Made by a program: the position numbers and the translations under genes
NCBI GenBank assembly: GCA_030762175.1
Contig: CM060831.1
Location: 138,922,001-138,986,000 of the forward strand
Direction of reading: 5' to 3'
DNA: 64,000 nt
DNA from: Metallyticus violacea
Taxonomy: Eukaryota; Arthropoda; Insecta; Mantodea; Metallyticidae
Shown here: piece by piece, positions 32,510 to 44,869 of the stretch
Numbering within the stretch: position 1 is the stretch's first letter
Layout of the letters: each line of letters starts with the position of its first letter
The notes under the pieces: model-generated
The model's database searches: none
What the model saw: only the letters and a program-made list of their open reading frames with translations
What the model was told of the DNA's origin: nothing

Positions 32510-32780
32510 TGCAGTTCTAGCGCAATTTTAGTGGAAACTCGGAACATTAAATTCGCTATTAATTCCTTTACACAAACACTAACCTTAACGCTAACCTCGG
32601 GTAAATCCTAAATAACGGTGGAATCAGTTGTTTGCTACGGTGAGCTACGGCCTGACGGCCCACGCTCGCCTCTTTTTCGTAAATATCAATTGATAACGTA
32701 TTGTTTGTCACTATGTTAGCGGGTAAACCGGTGTAGTGGTGGGCAAATATTCTTTAACTCCAACAAAACGTACGTGTCAT
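32510..32780 (-). mobile_element. Repeat family E, body copy
   Basis: Shares with 54725-54890 the blocks AACCTTA.CGCTAACCTCGG, GCTACGGCCTGACG, GCC..TTTTCGTAAATAT, CGGGTAAA and AACTCC, in the same order and strand. In the 54 kb copy this body is joined to a tRNA-like head; here the head is not seen. Orientation is inferred from that copy. Confidence 0.6.
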
Positions 32781-32919
32781 CTAGAGGAAGAAATCATAAA
32801 CGACTAGTAATGATAAACAAAATAAGTGAGTGGAACAAGAGCCTAAGTGCTGGATGAACTATTCGGAATAATTACCATAACTGAAACTTTATTATTAGTA
32901 GAACAAAATATTTATTATA

Positions 32920-33710
32920 TGAACTACATTGTTTCTATATCTCAAATAATAAAGAAACAGAGCATAACATGCCAACGTTTGTAGCATTTGTTGACTTAGA
33001 AAAGGCGTTCGACATAGTTATCAGAATAACGCTTTTAGATATACTGCTCGCCAAAGGAATTCCAGAACACTTTATAAGAATTATACAAAGTATGTATGCA
33101 GAAGCATTATTGGAATAAATTTCACGAAAACTAAGAAAAGGGTACCTATTGTCACTCGTTTTATTTAATAAATACATTGATGAGGTCGTAAGAAAATGGG
33201 AAACACAACTGAAAATAAATTATACAGAGATTCTACTTTGAGCATGTTAATTTTGCATATGATTATTCTATTTTCTCTAATTCAGAAGAAAGTTTACAAA
33301 GATTTAAATTACAAACAAAAAAAAAACACCACAAATTTATCAATTAACAATTTCTAAAGAGAAAATAAAAGTTTTAATATTTAAAGGAATGTACCATTTA
33401 CTGACAAAAACTGTCATTGATGCTGTTAGATTAAAACAAGTACCCAGTTTTAATAGCTTGGGTTGCCAAATTACATATGATAAAACAAAAGATCCAGAAA
33501 TGAAAAATTTTAAACACCAACAATCATGGAACTATAAAACCGATATTAATAGGAAAAGTTAGGAAAGAAAGTGCTATAAATCTATAGCTATTTCGACTAT
33601 GTTGTATGGTTCTAAAAATTGGATAGTGACAAAATACCAGAGAAAGAGGCCAAAGCTACATAAACCATTGAAGGAAAATAGTTCATTTAAACTATTGAAG
33701 ATATACATCC
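32920..33710 (+). pseudogene. LINE reverse transcriptase remnant
   Basis: The plus strand opens with FVAFVDLEKAFDIVI, reverse transcriptase motif A. LLAKGIPEHFIRIIQSMY follows, then a broken RKGYLLSLVLFN (usually RQG.PLSP.LFN). The motif C region reads NFAYDYSIFSNSEE, with the first aspartate of FADD changed to tyrosine. Downstream come SFNSLGCQITYD and AISTMLYGSKNW, the usual NYLG and LLYG.E.W blocks. Frameshifts and stops interrupt it. The order is that of RTE/craniofacial-development-protein-2-like LINEs, of a different subfamily from the element at 7855. Confidence 0.75.
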
Positions 33711-33905
33711 AGAATTACCAAATATTATGCACATCTACAAAGACTAGATACTAACCAGATATTTTAAAAAAAAAGTATTTATTAATCTGTTTTTAAAAGC
33801 CTAGGAGGATTCTGAAATCAATGGAAAGAATAACTGTAATATTTCTGGAGAAGGAACGGGCCCAATCCTGAAAGCAATGACAAACATGATAATTGATTGA
33901 AATTG

Positions 33906-34181
33906 GGTCGGCCCTTGGTTCAGTGGTCGCCATCGTAAACCAAAGATCGCGGGTTCAATCCCGGCCGGAATCAATGGATTTTTGGGGGGTAACATTCATA
34001 AGTATGGCTTTCTTCGGAAGGAAAGTAAAGCAAAGGGTGTCGTGATGTAGATTTACAGCATGTAAAAGTATCTCAAGCCTGAAAGAAAAAGCCTCTGAAC
34101 AAAATGTATCTTCTGTTTCACATCCCGAATTGAATGGGACGCTGATGACCTGGGGTGTTACAGAGCGCCTAAATAGATAAA
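33906..34181 (+). mobile_element. SINE family A, variant A'
   Basis: Head GGTCGGCCCTTGGTTCAGTGG, B box CGCGGGTTCAATCCCGG. The body differs consistently from A: GGGGGGTAACATTCATAAG and AAGCAAAGGGTGTCGTGATG replace the usual TCGGGCGTAAAAATCC and CCGTGGGTCCCGTG. The same variant sequence is in the fragment at 30119-30186, so A' is a real subfamily and not random drift. Confidence 0.88.
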
Positions 34182-34189
34182 TTATTGAA

Positions 34190-35940
34190 AATGGGCTGCC
34201 TTGGTTGAAGGCGAGCGTCCTAGGCACTGGGTTCTGGATACTTTTTCTCAGAGAAAGGAAGTCTGTTTGTTAGAAGGAAAACAAATTATTTAAAGTGTCT
34301 CTAACATAAACCGAACATTTTTCCATTGCTGTTTACGTTACCTACAAAGGTAACTGGTTACAAAGTGCGGGTCCTTTAAAAGAATTTGTGTCACTATACC
34401 GCAGTATAGAGGGATTTTCTCTTTGTAGATTTTTATTAGATTAACTGAGCATGACACAGAGCTGCTTTTTGTGTCAAAGTGTCCTGATATTCACAGGACA
34501 CTTTGCCTTTGTTTGTCTTTGGTGACTTTAAAATTTAATATTTCTAATATGATGCGTTACATTACAAATAAAACAATAGCCGTATGCAATTATTCATCTA
34601 AAACTTAACACATTTTTTGTAATTAAAATTGTCAACGTTTGCCACCAGAACATACATTTTTATATTAAAAAGTGCAGTCCTGTCAGAACTTCTATCTCTT
34701 GTGCTATGTTTTGAAATAGGTGATAGAATTAATAGAATACAACCAATTTATTTTATTCATTAACTAATGAACATCCTTCAATACAATCATTCAAAATTAT
34801 CACATTTGGCCTTTAATCTTGGCCTCAGCTTGTCCTACTTTTGTGACACAAACGGTATCCTTTGCTGTCTGTACAAGATAAGGTTTGAGGTGGTCCATGC
34901 TGAAATGAGCTTAGTACAACAAGGCTTGCTCTTCAACATGTCTCATAGATTTTCACAGCAATTTCTGAGTCGCCCGTATTTTATTAGCCTTTTTGCCTTC
35001 CACTCTTTCAAGAACTTGACAACATCTTTCAAAATATCCTCTTAGTACTAACTAGACCTACTTTTATATTTTAGAAATAAAGTTTTTATGTCTTCTTGTC
35101 CTATTGTAGCTTCTATGCTGGTATATTAAACTGTTTAAGTTTTTCATTAATTATGGTATAATTTTGGTTCATTTCCTTTACCTTTTATCTAAAAATCTTT
35201 ATTTTGTTTATTTTACTTTTGAGTCTGCAGTTGCTCCGTTTTAAGGATAGGAATTACCGGGTTTTACGTGCAAAAGTAGCTGATAGAAATTTATTTTCAT
35301 CGGAGGTGTTATTTTCAGTAATTTTTTTTTAATCTCGGCGCCTAGACATTTAGTTATTTTAGTGTTGTCATGACTTGTGACACTAAACCGACTAAATTAT
35401 TCTTTTGTGTCTATATTGTTGAATTGTTACATTAGTTTTAGTGGTCTCCTTCGTGAGTCAGATATTCCTTGTCAGTATTTGAGATATTTAGGGGAATACA
35501 GAAGGAATGCTACCTACTTTCAATAGCTTTCTTTTACAGTTTTCATTATAACCATTCTTCGTAAAATGTTCACTACAAGATACACTGACGGTTGTCAAAG
35601 TCCACGGAATCTCCTAAATTAAAATATTATATACTTATTAATCTATACTTGCAATTTCAACCTCTCTTGTCCTAATTAATAGGAAAACTAAAAAAATATG
35701 ACGCTACAATATTCACCTTGGAGGGAAATAACTTTCAACCATTTTTCTTTCAGTTCCTGTCACAATGAAATTCGTGAAATATGTGTTTCACTGTTCCTTG
35801 TTTGCTTGAACACACGGAATACAGCAACAAACCATTGAAAACACGTTTAAACATAAAATATAGCACAATGAGCAAAGTAAACAATAGAGCACACTCAAAA
35901 CTTTCTCAAAGAAGCATATTACAGAAGTAACGAGGAGCGC
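34190..35940. other. Unassigned AT-rich sequence
   Basis: GTGTCAAAGTGTCCTG and CAGGACACTTTG near 34471-34506 form a short hairpin. No repeat family or coding signal found. Confidence 0.4.
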
Positions 35941-35949
35941 TAAGCCAGC

Positions 35950-36165
35950 ATCTTGGTAATTACAGGCCAGACATACTCGTGCACGAAATGGACAGGTCGT
36001 TTGTAATAGATGTACTGTCTGGCTCCGGCTTTCACTTCTTCTTGATCAAACTGATGGCATATTATTCTCGTTTTGTTGATTGTTATGACAATATTCTCAT
36101 CAGTAAAGAGAATTTGAGAGAGCCTCTATGCGTTTTCACGTCCGATTTATTTTTTCAGGTCAGGT
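35950..36165 (-). pseudogene. Possible DDE transposase fragment
   Basis: The minus strand gives LRLSQILFTDENIVITINK with one shift. This resembles the ..ILFTDEK.F.I region around the first catalytic aspartate in Tc1/mariner-class transposases. No second motif is visible, so it is a weak call. It lies just outside the Tc1-like element at 36232 and reads the other way. Confidence 0.25.
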
Positions 36166-36231
36166 GTTGATAGTGTCACAGAGACTGCCAATGAGTTTTC
36201 ATATAAAGCATTTCTGCACTGATGTGATACA

Positions 36232-37502
36232 TACAGAGGTTAGACAAAATTATACTAACCAGCTATTTAAACACTCCATTTCTTGATTTTTTTTTTTTTC
36301 TGACTGGAATGTCACGTACCTACTCTTTCTCTATGTACATTACCCCACTGCCATCAGCTTCAGCCACCAATAAACCTGTGATCGTCGGTGTAGTGTTGAT
36401 CAACCATTATGTCAGACCTTACAAAGAAAGCTATATGTTGGTGCGTGCAGAGTAGGGATACCTAGAGCTACTACTGTATATACCGCCATGACATCATACA
36501 CAGTTCATAGGGACATGAAAGCATTAAGAGAAGGGGAGGAGCACTGCCGCAAGAGGGACCCGGCCAGGGTCGATGGATTTTTTCGGGCGTAAAAATCCTA
36601 AGTATGGCTTCCTTCGGAAGGAAAGTAAAGCCGTGCCGTAGATTTACAGCATGTTAAAGAACCTCAAGCCTGAAAGAAGAGTCCTCTGAGAAAAATTATA
36701 GGCCGTTTCACGCGCTGAATTGAACGGGACGCTGATGACCCGAGATGTTGAAGAGCGTTCGTAAATAAACCAAATATCAATAAGAGTGACTGCTGAATAA
36801 ACAAAATATTCATGACAGAGCTGCTATTTACAAACCTCTTGTAAGGCAAGGAGTCAAAAAGAAGTCTTCAGCAGTGCAAGAAGAGCAAAACCTGTATTAC
36901 CGACCAATGGAAACACGCAATGTAGTCGACTAATTAACTTTTACAGAATTCCCCAGCGCTGGACTGAGAACATCGGCAGAAGCATACAATCCAAACTGTC
37001 TTCCTCCAGCAGCGAAACATGGTGAAGGTTCTGTCATCGTTTACCGGTAATATGGTTTTCAGTGGTTCCTATTTTCACACTGAAAGGAAATGTAATTGAT
37101 AAGCTCTATGAAACCATTTTAGGTGATCAAGTGGATTCAATGGCTCAGGCACTGTTCCTAGGCAACGGTTGTCATCTTCCAAAACTATGTCTCCATGCAT
37201 AGAGTGGAATTGTCCAAGGTTGCTTGAAGAGTACGAGAACGAAATTACTCACTTTCCCTGACCTGCAAAATCGCCTTATTTGAATAATATCGAGCAATTA
37301 TGTTCCCTACTGGAGGACAAAGAAAAGAGCCGTTAACCCTCCTTCAACAGCTCTCAATAAATTGAAACAGTTTCTATCTGATAAATGACCACCATCCAGA
37401 ATTTATGAGCATCAAATCCCAGCATTGAGACTGTCATCAAAGTCAACGGTGGTTCTAAAGCACGTTGAGTGGATTTTGATATTATTGTGTCCAACCTCTG
37501 TA
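36232..37502 (+). mobile_element. Tc1-like DNA transposon with TIRs and TA ends
   Basis: The left end TACAGAGGTTAGACAAAAT (36232) and the reverse complement of the right end, TACAGAGGTTGGACACAAT (to 37502), are near-identical and each includes the TA target. The transposase on the plus strand is broken but recognisable: AEAYNPNCLPPAAKHGEGSV (RRP.E.Y...C..P..KHG.GS block), then PAKSPYLNNIEQL (PA.SPDLNPIE.LW). The third catalytic residue, glutamate, is still present, while the aspartate of SPDLN is tyrosine. Many stops occur. A SINE (36559-36775) sits in the 5' half. Confidence 0.85.
36559..36775 (+). mobile_element. SINE family A, 5'-truncated, inside Tc1-like element
   Basis: It begins at the tRNA 3' part (CCGGCCAGGGTCGATGG) and runs through the whole body to GTTCGTAAATAAACCAAAT. 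A small deletion affects the usual GTGGGTCCCGTGTCGTAC. It lacks both Pol III boxes. Being inside the Tc1-like element, it inserted later. Confidence 0.9.
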
Positions 37503-37509
37503 AATCTGG

Positions 37510-38640
37510 TGGGAATATTTAACTTCTGATTATTATTCTTTGCTTATGTACTGCTTTTGCGAATTCTCTCACACACAGCTTTGATTACAAGTCCTTTTGG
37601 TGCGTTGATGGGAGTTTTTGGACACTTCAGCAACAAAATTTCCTGAATTTCTTAATTTTTTGCATTAAGTACCTATTTAATAGTATCAGAAAGTTCAAAA
37701 TACTTTCGAGTTTATCACATTTGTGAAACTCTATTACTACAAATAGGTTTTTCTTTAAAACGTGTTTCATGAGAAGACAAGAATAAGCATTTTAGTGCAG
37801 ATTGTTACAGTAACAGATACTGTTTACCCTCGTCTGTTTTTTATTTCAGCTTTAAGGTTGCCAATATAAAGAACAAAATGTACAGCAACGCTGTGTACCA
37901 CGAAAATCGCTGAATACATATCTCAATTCATTACGTTAGTTGCATAAGGCACATCTGCATTCAGGTAATGAACCCCGGTGCTGCAGTAGGTCTATTGGTG
38001 ATTGTGCGGGAGTGCCGTTACGGAAGAATAGATCCACTTGTCATAGTGGCTGATGGATCCTTTATTGCAATTATGCGACAGGATGGTCTTTGCTATTGCA
38101 AGGTAATCGAGTTGTGCATGCGATCGATTCTTCCTTGTTAAAACCACGTGGGATCGAGATAGCAGTGCGCATGATCGCGGTGGCGCGCGATCCAATCCGT
38201 TCGGGGAGATAGTGCCACTTGATTTGATTACTCGAGAATCGCTTTTCAAGTACTGGACTATCGATACCGTCCTTCGGCGCCTCATGCAGATATTCAGCTG
38301 GCCATATCTACTGCTACTGAAGAAATGTCAACTCCATGGCGTCTCAGACTATGTTCTGTTAATTAAAATAAGTGATGTTGAGTTTCAAAACCAATGAGCG
38401 TTTTATTTCACTTCAAATTTGTATAATTTTTTACAAAGTTGCTCTAAATTAAATGCACACACAAACTAGTCACAAATTTTATTGTGGAAGTATTTTGAAA
38501 GAACCAGTATTTAAATAAAGACAAACTCTATCTTGTCATAATAAATTCTCCCAATCCAGATACGCTTTTTTTCAGAAATTATTTGATATATTTGCACCAA
38601 AATGGTTCCAACTTTCCATATAAACTGACATTTTAAAATG
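37510..38640. other. Unassigned; GC-richer patch 37990-38340
   Basis: 37990-38340 has raised GC and CpG (for example GGTGGCGCGCGATCC) and is open on the minus strand for 97 codons. I find no motif, start context or splice pair. It may be a transposon piece. Confidence 0.35.
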
Positions 38641-38647
38641 AAATACA

Positions 38648-38940
38648 CCGCCACAGTGGTCTAGTGGTACAGTTTGCAACTACTAATCCGAAAGAACTGT
38701 GTTTGATTCCCGGTCAGGTCCAGCTGTTTGGATTACGGTTTTTTTTTCGGAGCTTTTCCTTGACCTGGGTAGGTGAATGCCAGGTATATTTAAGACGCCA
38801 AGGACTCCAAGCTCATTTGCGACACGACTTATTCATTTAATTTCATTCCATTCATAATTACAGACTCACACCTACAGTATTCCCGTTCAATCCACAGACG
38901 TCGCGAAAAGACCAAAGCAGTCAACACGACAATAAATAAC
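38648..38940 (+). mobile_element. SINE family C
   Basis: Head CCGCCACAGTGGTCTAGTGG is an A-box-like start and GTTTGATTCCCGGTCAGG is the B box. The body has CTTGACCTGGGTAGGTG, AATGCCAGGTATATTTAAG and a TTCATTTAATTTCATTCC stretch. The head resembles families A and B but the body does not match either, so I treat it as a separate family. The 3' end is uncertain. Confidence 0.7.
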
Positions 38941-38944
38941 ACAT

Positions 38945-39205
38945 TAAAAATTAATTATACAGAAATTATATAATATTTCTATTAATTTTAAAATGACATA
39001 ATTAATTGAACTGTGTAGCTTTTTATTGCTGATCAAATAGGTTAATAAATTTATGGCACTGGTTACATAAAATTACCATAGTAACAATTATACCATTAAA
39101 TAATTTTCATTGCAAAAATGTGTCAACTGAATATTATGTTACGATAATATTGAAGAAATGATTGATCTACTACTAAAAACAAAATAAATCATTCATTTTT
39201 ATGTA
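38945..39205. other. Nothing recognised
   Basis: AT-rich spacer. Confidence 0.45.
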
Positions 39206-39211
39206 ACCTCT

Positions 39212-39405
39212 TAGGCTTTAACGGCCGATGTTATAATTAAAACAGTTAAAATCTTCGGCGCTGTTTTGAAGTGGTCCATGGTTTAATATGCTACTATAGC
39301 TTTCACCAACTACTGCGGTTAGCATCATTAGTGGACAAAGTATGGTAGCATATTAAATAATGGACCAGAACAAAACAGTTCGGAAGATTATAACTGTTAA
39401 TAATC
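39212..39405. repeat. Foldback element, copy 1
   Basis: The left arm holds AGGCTTTAACGGCCGATG, AAAACAGTTAAAATCTTC, GGTCCATGGTTTAATATGC, ACTGCGGTTAGCATCATTAG. The right arm is the inverse of the middle: GTAGCATATTAAATAATGG, CAAAACAGTTCGGAAGAT. Both arms match the arms at 58931-59264. It has no coding content. The arms resemble the terminal repeats of Penelope-like elements that I remember (TGGCATCATCAGTG), but a MITE is equally possible. Confidence 0.65.
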
Positions 39406-39409
39406 AACA

Positions 39410-40260
39410 TCATTGCAGAATATATAATTACAAAAATAATAAAAAAATAATAAGCTAATATTAGCAACCATAAGTTCATGTTCTAAAATATACGCCAACA
39501 CTACAGTTTCTGAAATACCCTTAATAACACCCAATTCATTCAATTAATGAATATGTCGTATACCTTCTGATAAATTTCATAAGATTATTCTCAATATTAG
39601 TGCCAATTCAGTCTTCTCAGCATGGACTATAAATTTCTTCCGATAAATTACTCTACGTTAGGCAATATCAATAGGATGCTGCAGTAAATAGTCTCAACTG
39701 ATACAATGACGGCATAAATATAATTAATAAAAGGCATTAACTTTACAGCAATTTATTAGAAAAGGGACATTAATAGAAAGTTTATTTTATGAATATAATT
39801 TTTAAGTTCTGGTATACAAAAAATAGTGCGTAAAACTCGCTTATAATGTTATGCAATTACTACTGCATTAGTAAAAATTACGAAATTAGCTTCGGTCGTT
39901 TTTTAAATAGTTACTCGTGCAATAAAGTGTAACATTATAAAATAATATCACATTATGCTATTATTAGATGTTATAAGTTGACGAAAAAGTCGGCGTGTTA
40001 CCACTAGGCCACCAGGACCGACTAGCAAGCAATGTCGTGATGTAATTTCATTCATTTTATCAAATTTCTGAAATTCATTTTTTATGTTTTGTCTAGTACT
40101 TGTAGGTGTAGCTTTATAGTACTGCGCATTATAGTTTTTATCCATAACTGATATTGCATTAATAAAGATCTAGGAGCGTTCTGAGTGAGCGTGGGGTTTG
40201 ACTAAAGCAATGCGACTTGAACTCGCCATTAAGAGATACAAAAACTTGTATTTCACCTAA
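39410..40260. other. Unassigned, with a 27-bp SINE head scrap
   Basis: 39996-40022 reads GTTACCACTAGGCCACCAGG then ACCGAC, the reverse complement of a family A-type tRNA head, with no body attached. The rest is AT-rich without features. Confidence 0.45.
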
Positions 40261-40266
40261 TATGGT

Positions 40267-40722
40267 GTGTGGTTTATTCTTACACTGCGCGCGATAGTGC
40301 AGATGTTTATGAAGAATTACGTGAATATTTCCATTATGCATTCAACTATGAAATACGTTGTTTATAGTTACCTTCTACTCTCTCAACAACACAGCAAACT
40401 GTTTAGTGTGATAACCGTGTTCGCCCTGGTCGTGAAGCATCCACTGCGAAGTCAACCAGTACGAAACCGCGCTATTACCCTAAGCAGTTCTCTCCATATG
40501 CTGCAACCATCCCGCGATATATTTCATCAAAGTGCACACTTCTGTATTCTAAAAGCTAATGATAGGACACTATTCATGTTTCGACGTTTCCATCTTGCGC
40601 TATGCATCATTCATCAAAACGTCAGCAAAACTGGGGGATTAGTGAGGACCCCTGGCATCATATCTGAAAATTTTCCGCTTTCCTCCCTAAATGTTATATA
40701 CCATAACGCCATCGTAGGATAA
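40267..40722 (+). other. Longest open frame (151 codons), probably not a gene
   Basis: The frame is open for 456 bp, yet the peptide has scattered hydrophobic and basic residues, no domain I recognise, no signal peptide pattern and no splice or polyadenylation context. A frame of this length is unusual in AT-rich DNA, but 64 kb read in six frames can give one by chance. I do not assert a product. Confidence 0.2.
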
Positions 40723-40784
40723 AATATGATTTTAATTTTATTATAGAATGAAAATTAAACGCTTGAAATACATTATCCAAAATT

Positions 40785-40798
40785 GGGGGGGGGGGGGG
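40785..40798. repeat. G14 homopolymer
   Basis: Fourteen consecutive G residues, conspicuous in this background and able to form a G-quadruplex. It is also a likely site of sequencing length error. Confidence 0.9.
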
Positions 40799-40829
40799 AA
40801 ACAGACAGAATAAAAATTAAAAAAAAAAA

Positions 40830-42835
40830 CCTGTTGATATTCTTGATTTGAGTAAAATTTATCTGACTCTGCTTCCAGAGAACTCAAAAATCGGAATCTA
40901 CACGTGAGAATTTCAAAAAACTCTTCTTATCCAGCGTTTATTACACTCCATTTAGGCGCTATCAAGAACAAAACTTGCCTTACCCAATGTTAAGAAATAT
41001 GTTACTTTCTGTGTTCTATAATGTTATTGTAGCAATCTGCAGCGGGTTTAAATAAGGAAAGGGCATGTTAATTATTGTGTAGAGTGCAGGGAAAGATTTG
41101 GAAAAAGGGAATTAATTTGATTGGTTATATGGAATCTCATAGGTAAATGATAATTCTTCTCCGGCGATTGGTTTACGCTAACTTACATTTTGCCACGGCT
41201 ATTAGGACTGCTGCTGGATACTTTTATGGCCATGTGACTATAGGGGAAGGAGTATATGGAGATTGATAAGCTTTCTCGTTATGGGAGATGAAGCACAATT
41301 TATTGTTCATAAACTATTCCACATTAATGTACTGTAGTTATTTTCTGGAGAATATGTGCCATTTTCGCACTAACTATGACGATCACTCTGACGTTTCTTA
41401 ATTTGATAAAGGCTGATCCTGAAATCAACTAATCCTGAGACACAACTAAACTCAACTAATAAAGCTCTTCCACTTAATACTCTCCCACTGAATGGAATTG
41501 AACTGACCGTGCCTATCTTCAAAGCTGACAATGCCCCACACTGAATACTCTTACAGCTTTCTACTAACCGAACTGAACTGAGAAAGAATGTGGACAGACT
41601 GCCCCTGAGCCGCAAAATGGCAAGACTAAACAAACATGGCAGTCTGCCGGTTTCACGAAGGTATCGTTATTATTTCAGATATGTTTAGAAAACCCTAGAA
41701 TGTTTTATCCCATCTTCGCATCCTTATTGGGTAATCTGTTCCCTCCTATTCTTCTCTGCTCTATAATTTGTCAGATGGCGTACGTGACTTCTTACTTGAA
41801 CCCACATATGTATTACAAGGAACCGTTAGGAGCCTCCCTTCGAGATTATTCCCTTGTCTTTACACTCCCGTGCGTTTTCATTGCTTTCGCCCTTGGCTAA
41901 CATGACAAAAACACTGATCCATAACTGTAAACGAAATAAAAATATTTTCATGGACCATGTTTTAGAATTCTCTTCAGAAAATATCAGTTCTACTGAGATC
42001 CTCTTTTACAAAATATTATTATAGTAGGCAAAAGAAATTTCCAGGTCAGTTTTTTTAGGTAACTTTTGCGCTCTCGTAAGAAAATAATTTTACACAATAA
42101 TTCAATATTGTACACGAAATAAAATGACATTACACTCGTAAATTACATAAAGTTACATGCTACAATCACTCTAATTAAATATGGGGTGGAAAGTTATAAA
42201 TACTGTCTCAAATCTTAAACTGAAGTAATTTATCCAGTTCTGCTTTGAATGATCTGTACAGACTTATAATAATGAAGCCTTATTGCAAATACTATTAATT
42301 TTATTCATACTGTTACCAATATCAGCAGTGGGAAAGACCATTGTAAAACGTGGAGGTAAGTCGGAAATGTTAATTCTATAGATGTCTAAATAATAGAGTA
42401 AAAACTAAAAGATGTTAAAAGTTTACAAAAAAGTAAACGTTTGCATATCGCAAATCACACCTTCCCTCAATAGAACTGCAAATTCCATTGAACAGGATCA
42501 TATAATTTGTTTTAAGTTTTATGGATCCTGAAGGCGAAATTGCATACTGTGATGTGGTTATCAGGTTTAAGAACGGTATGATCGTTTTGAGACAATTTAA
42601 CTTCTCTTAATATTCTTACGCCGAATTACCATGTAATATTTTACTCAGAAAATATTAAAAATTCTTCTAAAAAGAAATGGATTGTCTACGAGATAAATGA
42701 ATGCATGTAACTACTGTACAAAACATTCAAGTGATCTGAAACATCTTTAACTATGCACGTTAACGTCTATATTTAAATATAAAATTGTGCCAGAAACTCA
42801 TTTGTCATTCATCGGCTTAATTACCAGTAATATAT
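40830..42835. other. Unassigned AT-rich sequence
   Basis: The 87-codon minus frame at 41370-41633 is Ser/Leu-rich with no motif. No SINE or transposon sequences recognised. Confidence 0.4.
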
Positions 42836-42841
42836 TTATAT

Positions 42842-43237
42842 TTGAAAATCTTCGCTATTAAACACATCTTTGATCCACTTTCCACTGTGGCTGGTTCTCT
42901 GTACGACGATTCAAATGTGAACTGCACCCAACTCCACAGTCAGAAGTTCACATTAAACAATAGACAAAACATCCGTTGCTGCCTTGTTTCACCCTGGGGA
43001 AGATGTGACCGCCATGTACAGCTACCTGCCGTCTGGCGTTTTAAAGTCCCCAGGGAACTCCACAGCGCTGCCAACTGTTGGAACATGGATCAGTCAGCCC
43101 TAATTGTTTCACACAAACAGGCTAGTACTGCTCCAAATGAGTTCGCAGAATTTACCTGCTTTAAACTCTCCAGAAACAGACATTTAGCATTGCAGGTAAC
43201 CATATGCTCATTTCGAGCAAAACGTGTAAATTTATAA
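42842..43237. other. GC-richer open region of unknown nature
   Basis: A 131-codon plus frame opens with TTG, not ATG, and gives no family motif. The core at 42980-43090 is distinctly GC-rich. Read on the minus strand it contains GGCAGCGCTGTGGAG and CATGGCGGTCACATC. The latter resembles the GGTCACA core of insect M1BP-type housekeeping promoters. It may be a promoter, a CpG-rich repeat or an exon. Without splice signals or a second copy I cannot choose. Confidence 0.25.
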
Positions 43238-43239
43238 TG

Positions 43240-44860
43240 TGTTGTTATATCTTAAATTGTGTGAAAAACTGCCTAAGAGTTGCAAGTTTAGAGGGTTTAA
43301 AAGCAGTATTTAGTGTTTTAAACAGATTGTTTAAAATCTCACACTGGAGTTTGAATTAACTTACAGGCTATGCAAACATACATTGGCAGAAAAACCAAAT
43401 TTGTTTAATGCATTCTTATTTTTTATCGTCTCCAAAGATTGACAGGGAATTTAAAGTCTTCTGGTTTAATCCAATCTTCAATTTAACATTCCCCGTGTGG
43501 AAATAACCTATGTAAAAGTCTAATATATTATTAAAACAAGCAACATTCACAACTTTTTGAACCAGAATTTTGGAAGTAAAAGATGGCCTTCATTTATAAA
43601 TAAAGGGGAGCTTACAGTATATGGTATTGGTATTGGTATTGGTTAAATAATTAATTGAAATAACTTGGTGGTTTACTCCTTAACTTTTTCATTCCAGAAA
43701 ACGGGTAGTGGTTTTAATATGCACATTCCACACTTTTAATTAGGCAATTTCTGTTGATTGAAACGCTATTTTTAAAAGGAGAATAATAAACATATTATTA
43801 CTTTTTTCTGAGGTATGATAATAAAACAAAATAAAGGTAAACCCATTACTTTCCGTTGTCTTCGTTTTCCAATACTAGTGTAATTTAAAAAAAAATCGTG
43901 ATTAGTATTGCCAAAGCTAAGTAACTTGATTTCAATTTACAATGTTACAAAGTACTAAAACTTACATTTCTAATTATATGACACTGTTCCTGTACAAATT
44001 TAGAAACTGTATGCTCTCATTCGTATTAAAAATATATGAATACAATATTGGTATCCTTCCTTTACCAAATCTTTCCCTCTTTTAGAAAGAAAGAGTCTAG
44101 ATACTTGTAACCTGGTTGCATTAAAGTTTTGAAAAGGAAGGTAAATACTCTTGCTTATGATAATAATGCAAAATAAGGTCCAATAGTGTCTGGCATATAC
44201 AGGTACTGTGTCATAAATAATGCCTTTTAAGCGGGACACTCAAAATAAAATAACAGTATTTCCTTTTATAAATTACTTTGACACCAGTTCCATATGCTTA
44301 TGTCCTTTAGAAATTTTATTTTAGTATCCATTTTAAATACCTGCCCTCTTTAAGGCATCCAAAACTTAAAAAAACTTTTTTCTCTGTTTTAACTTTTAGT
44401 ATATTTGCCTGCACTCAAAAATGTCTACTGAAGTTATTTATGTACGACCTAAAGCACTTTTGAGACTTTCTATAAACCTTGCTTCATAAACGTTAGAAGC
44501 ATTTTTATGTAAAGACAAAAACATGTTAAAATTTTTGTCGTAGTCAGTTACTAATATTTACACAAGTTTGCTTTATATAATTAAAAATATGACTAAATTT
44601 TAATAAGACAATATTTAGGAATCTTTAAAAAGTTTTACAGAAAATGTTTAACGCTTATAGGAAGAGATAGGCATGAATCGCCAAAAAAAAAAAAAAATTG
44701 AATAAATTAATACAACAATGAAAATTTGACGTATTACGTTGAAAATTTGTGCAGGTATTACTAGAAAGATATTTGAATAATAGTGCACGAAATGTAAAAT
44801 ATAAAATCTCTAGGTTTAACTTAGTTTTATTTGTAATACAGAATTCACATCAAACAAACA
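43240..44860. other. Unassigned AT-rich sequence
   Basis: Holds a short (GGTATT)n run at about 43623-43645 and an A16 run near 44683. Nothing else supportable. Confidence 0.4.
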
Positions 44861-44869
44861 GTTCATAGC

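Noticed and set aside
40267..40722. Longest frame in the window as a gene
   Set aside because: No domain, no compositional bias like coding DNA, no splice or polyadenylation context.
43623..43645. Telomere-like repeat
   Set aside because: The unit is GGTATT, not the insect TTAGG, and only three to four copies are present.
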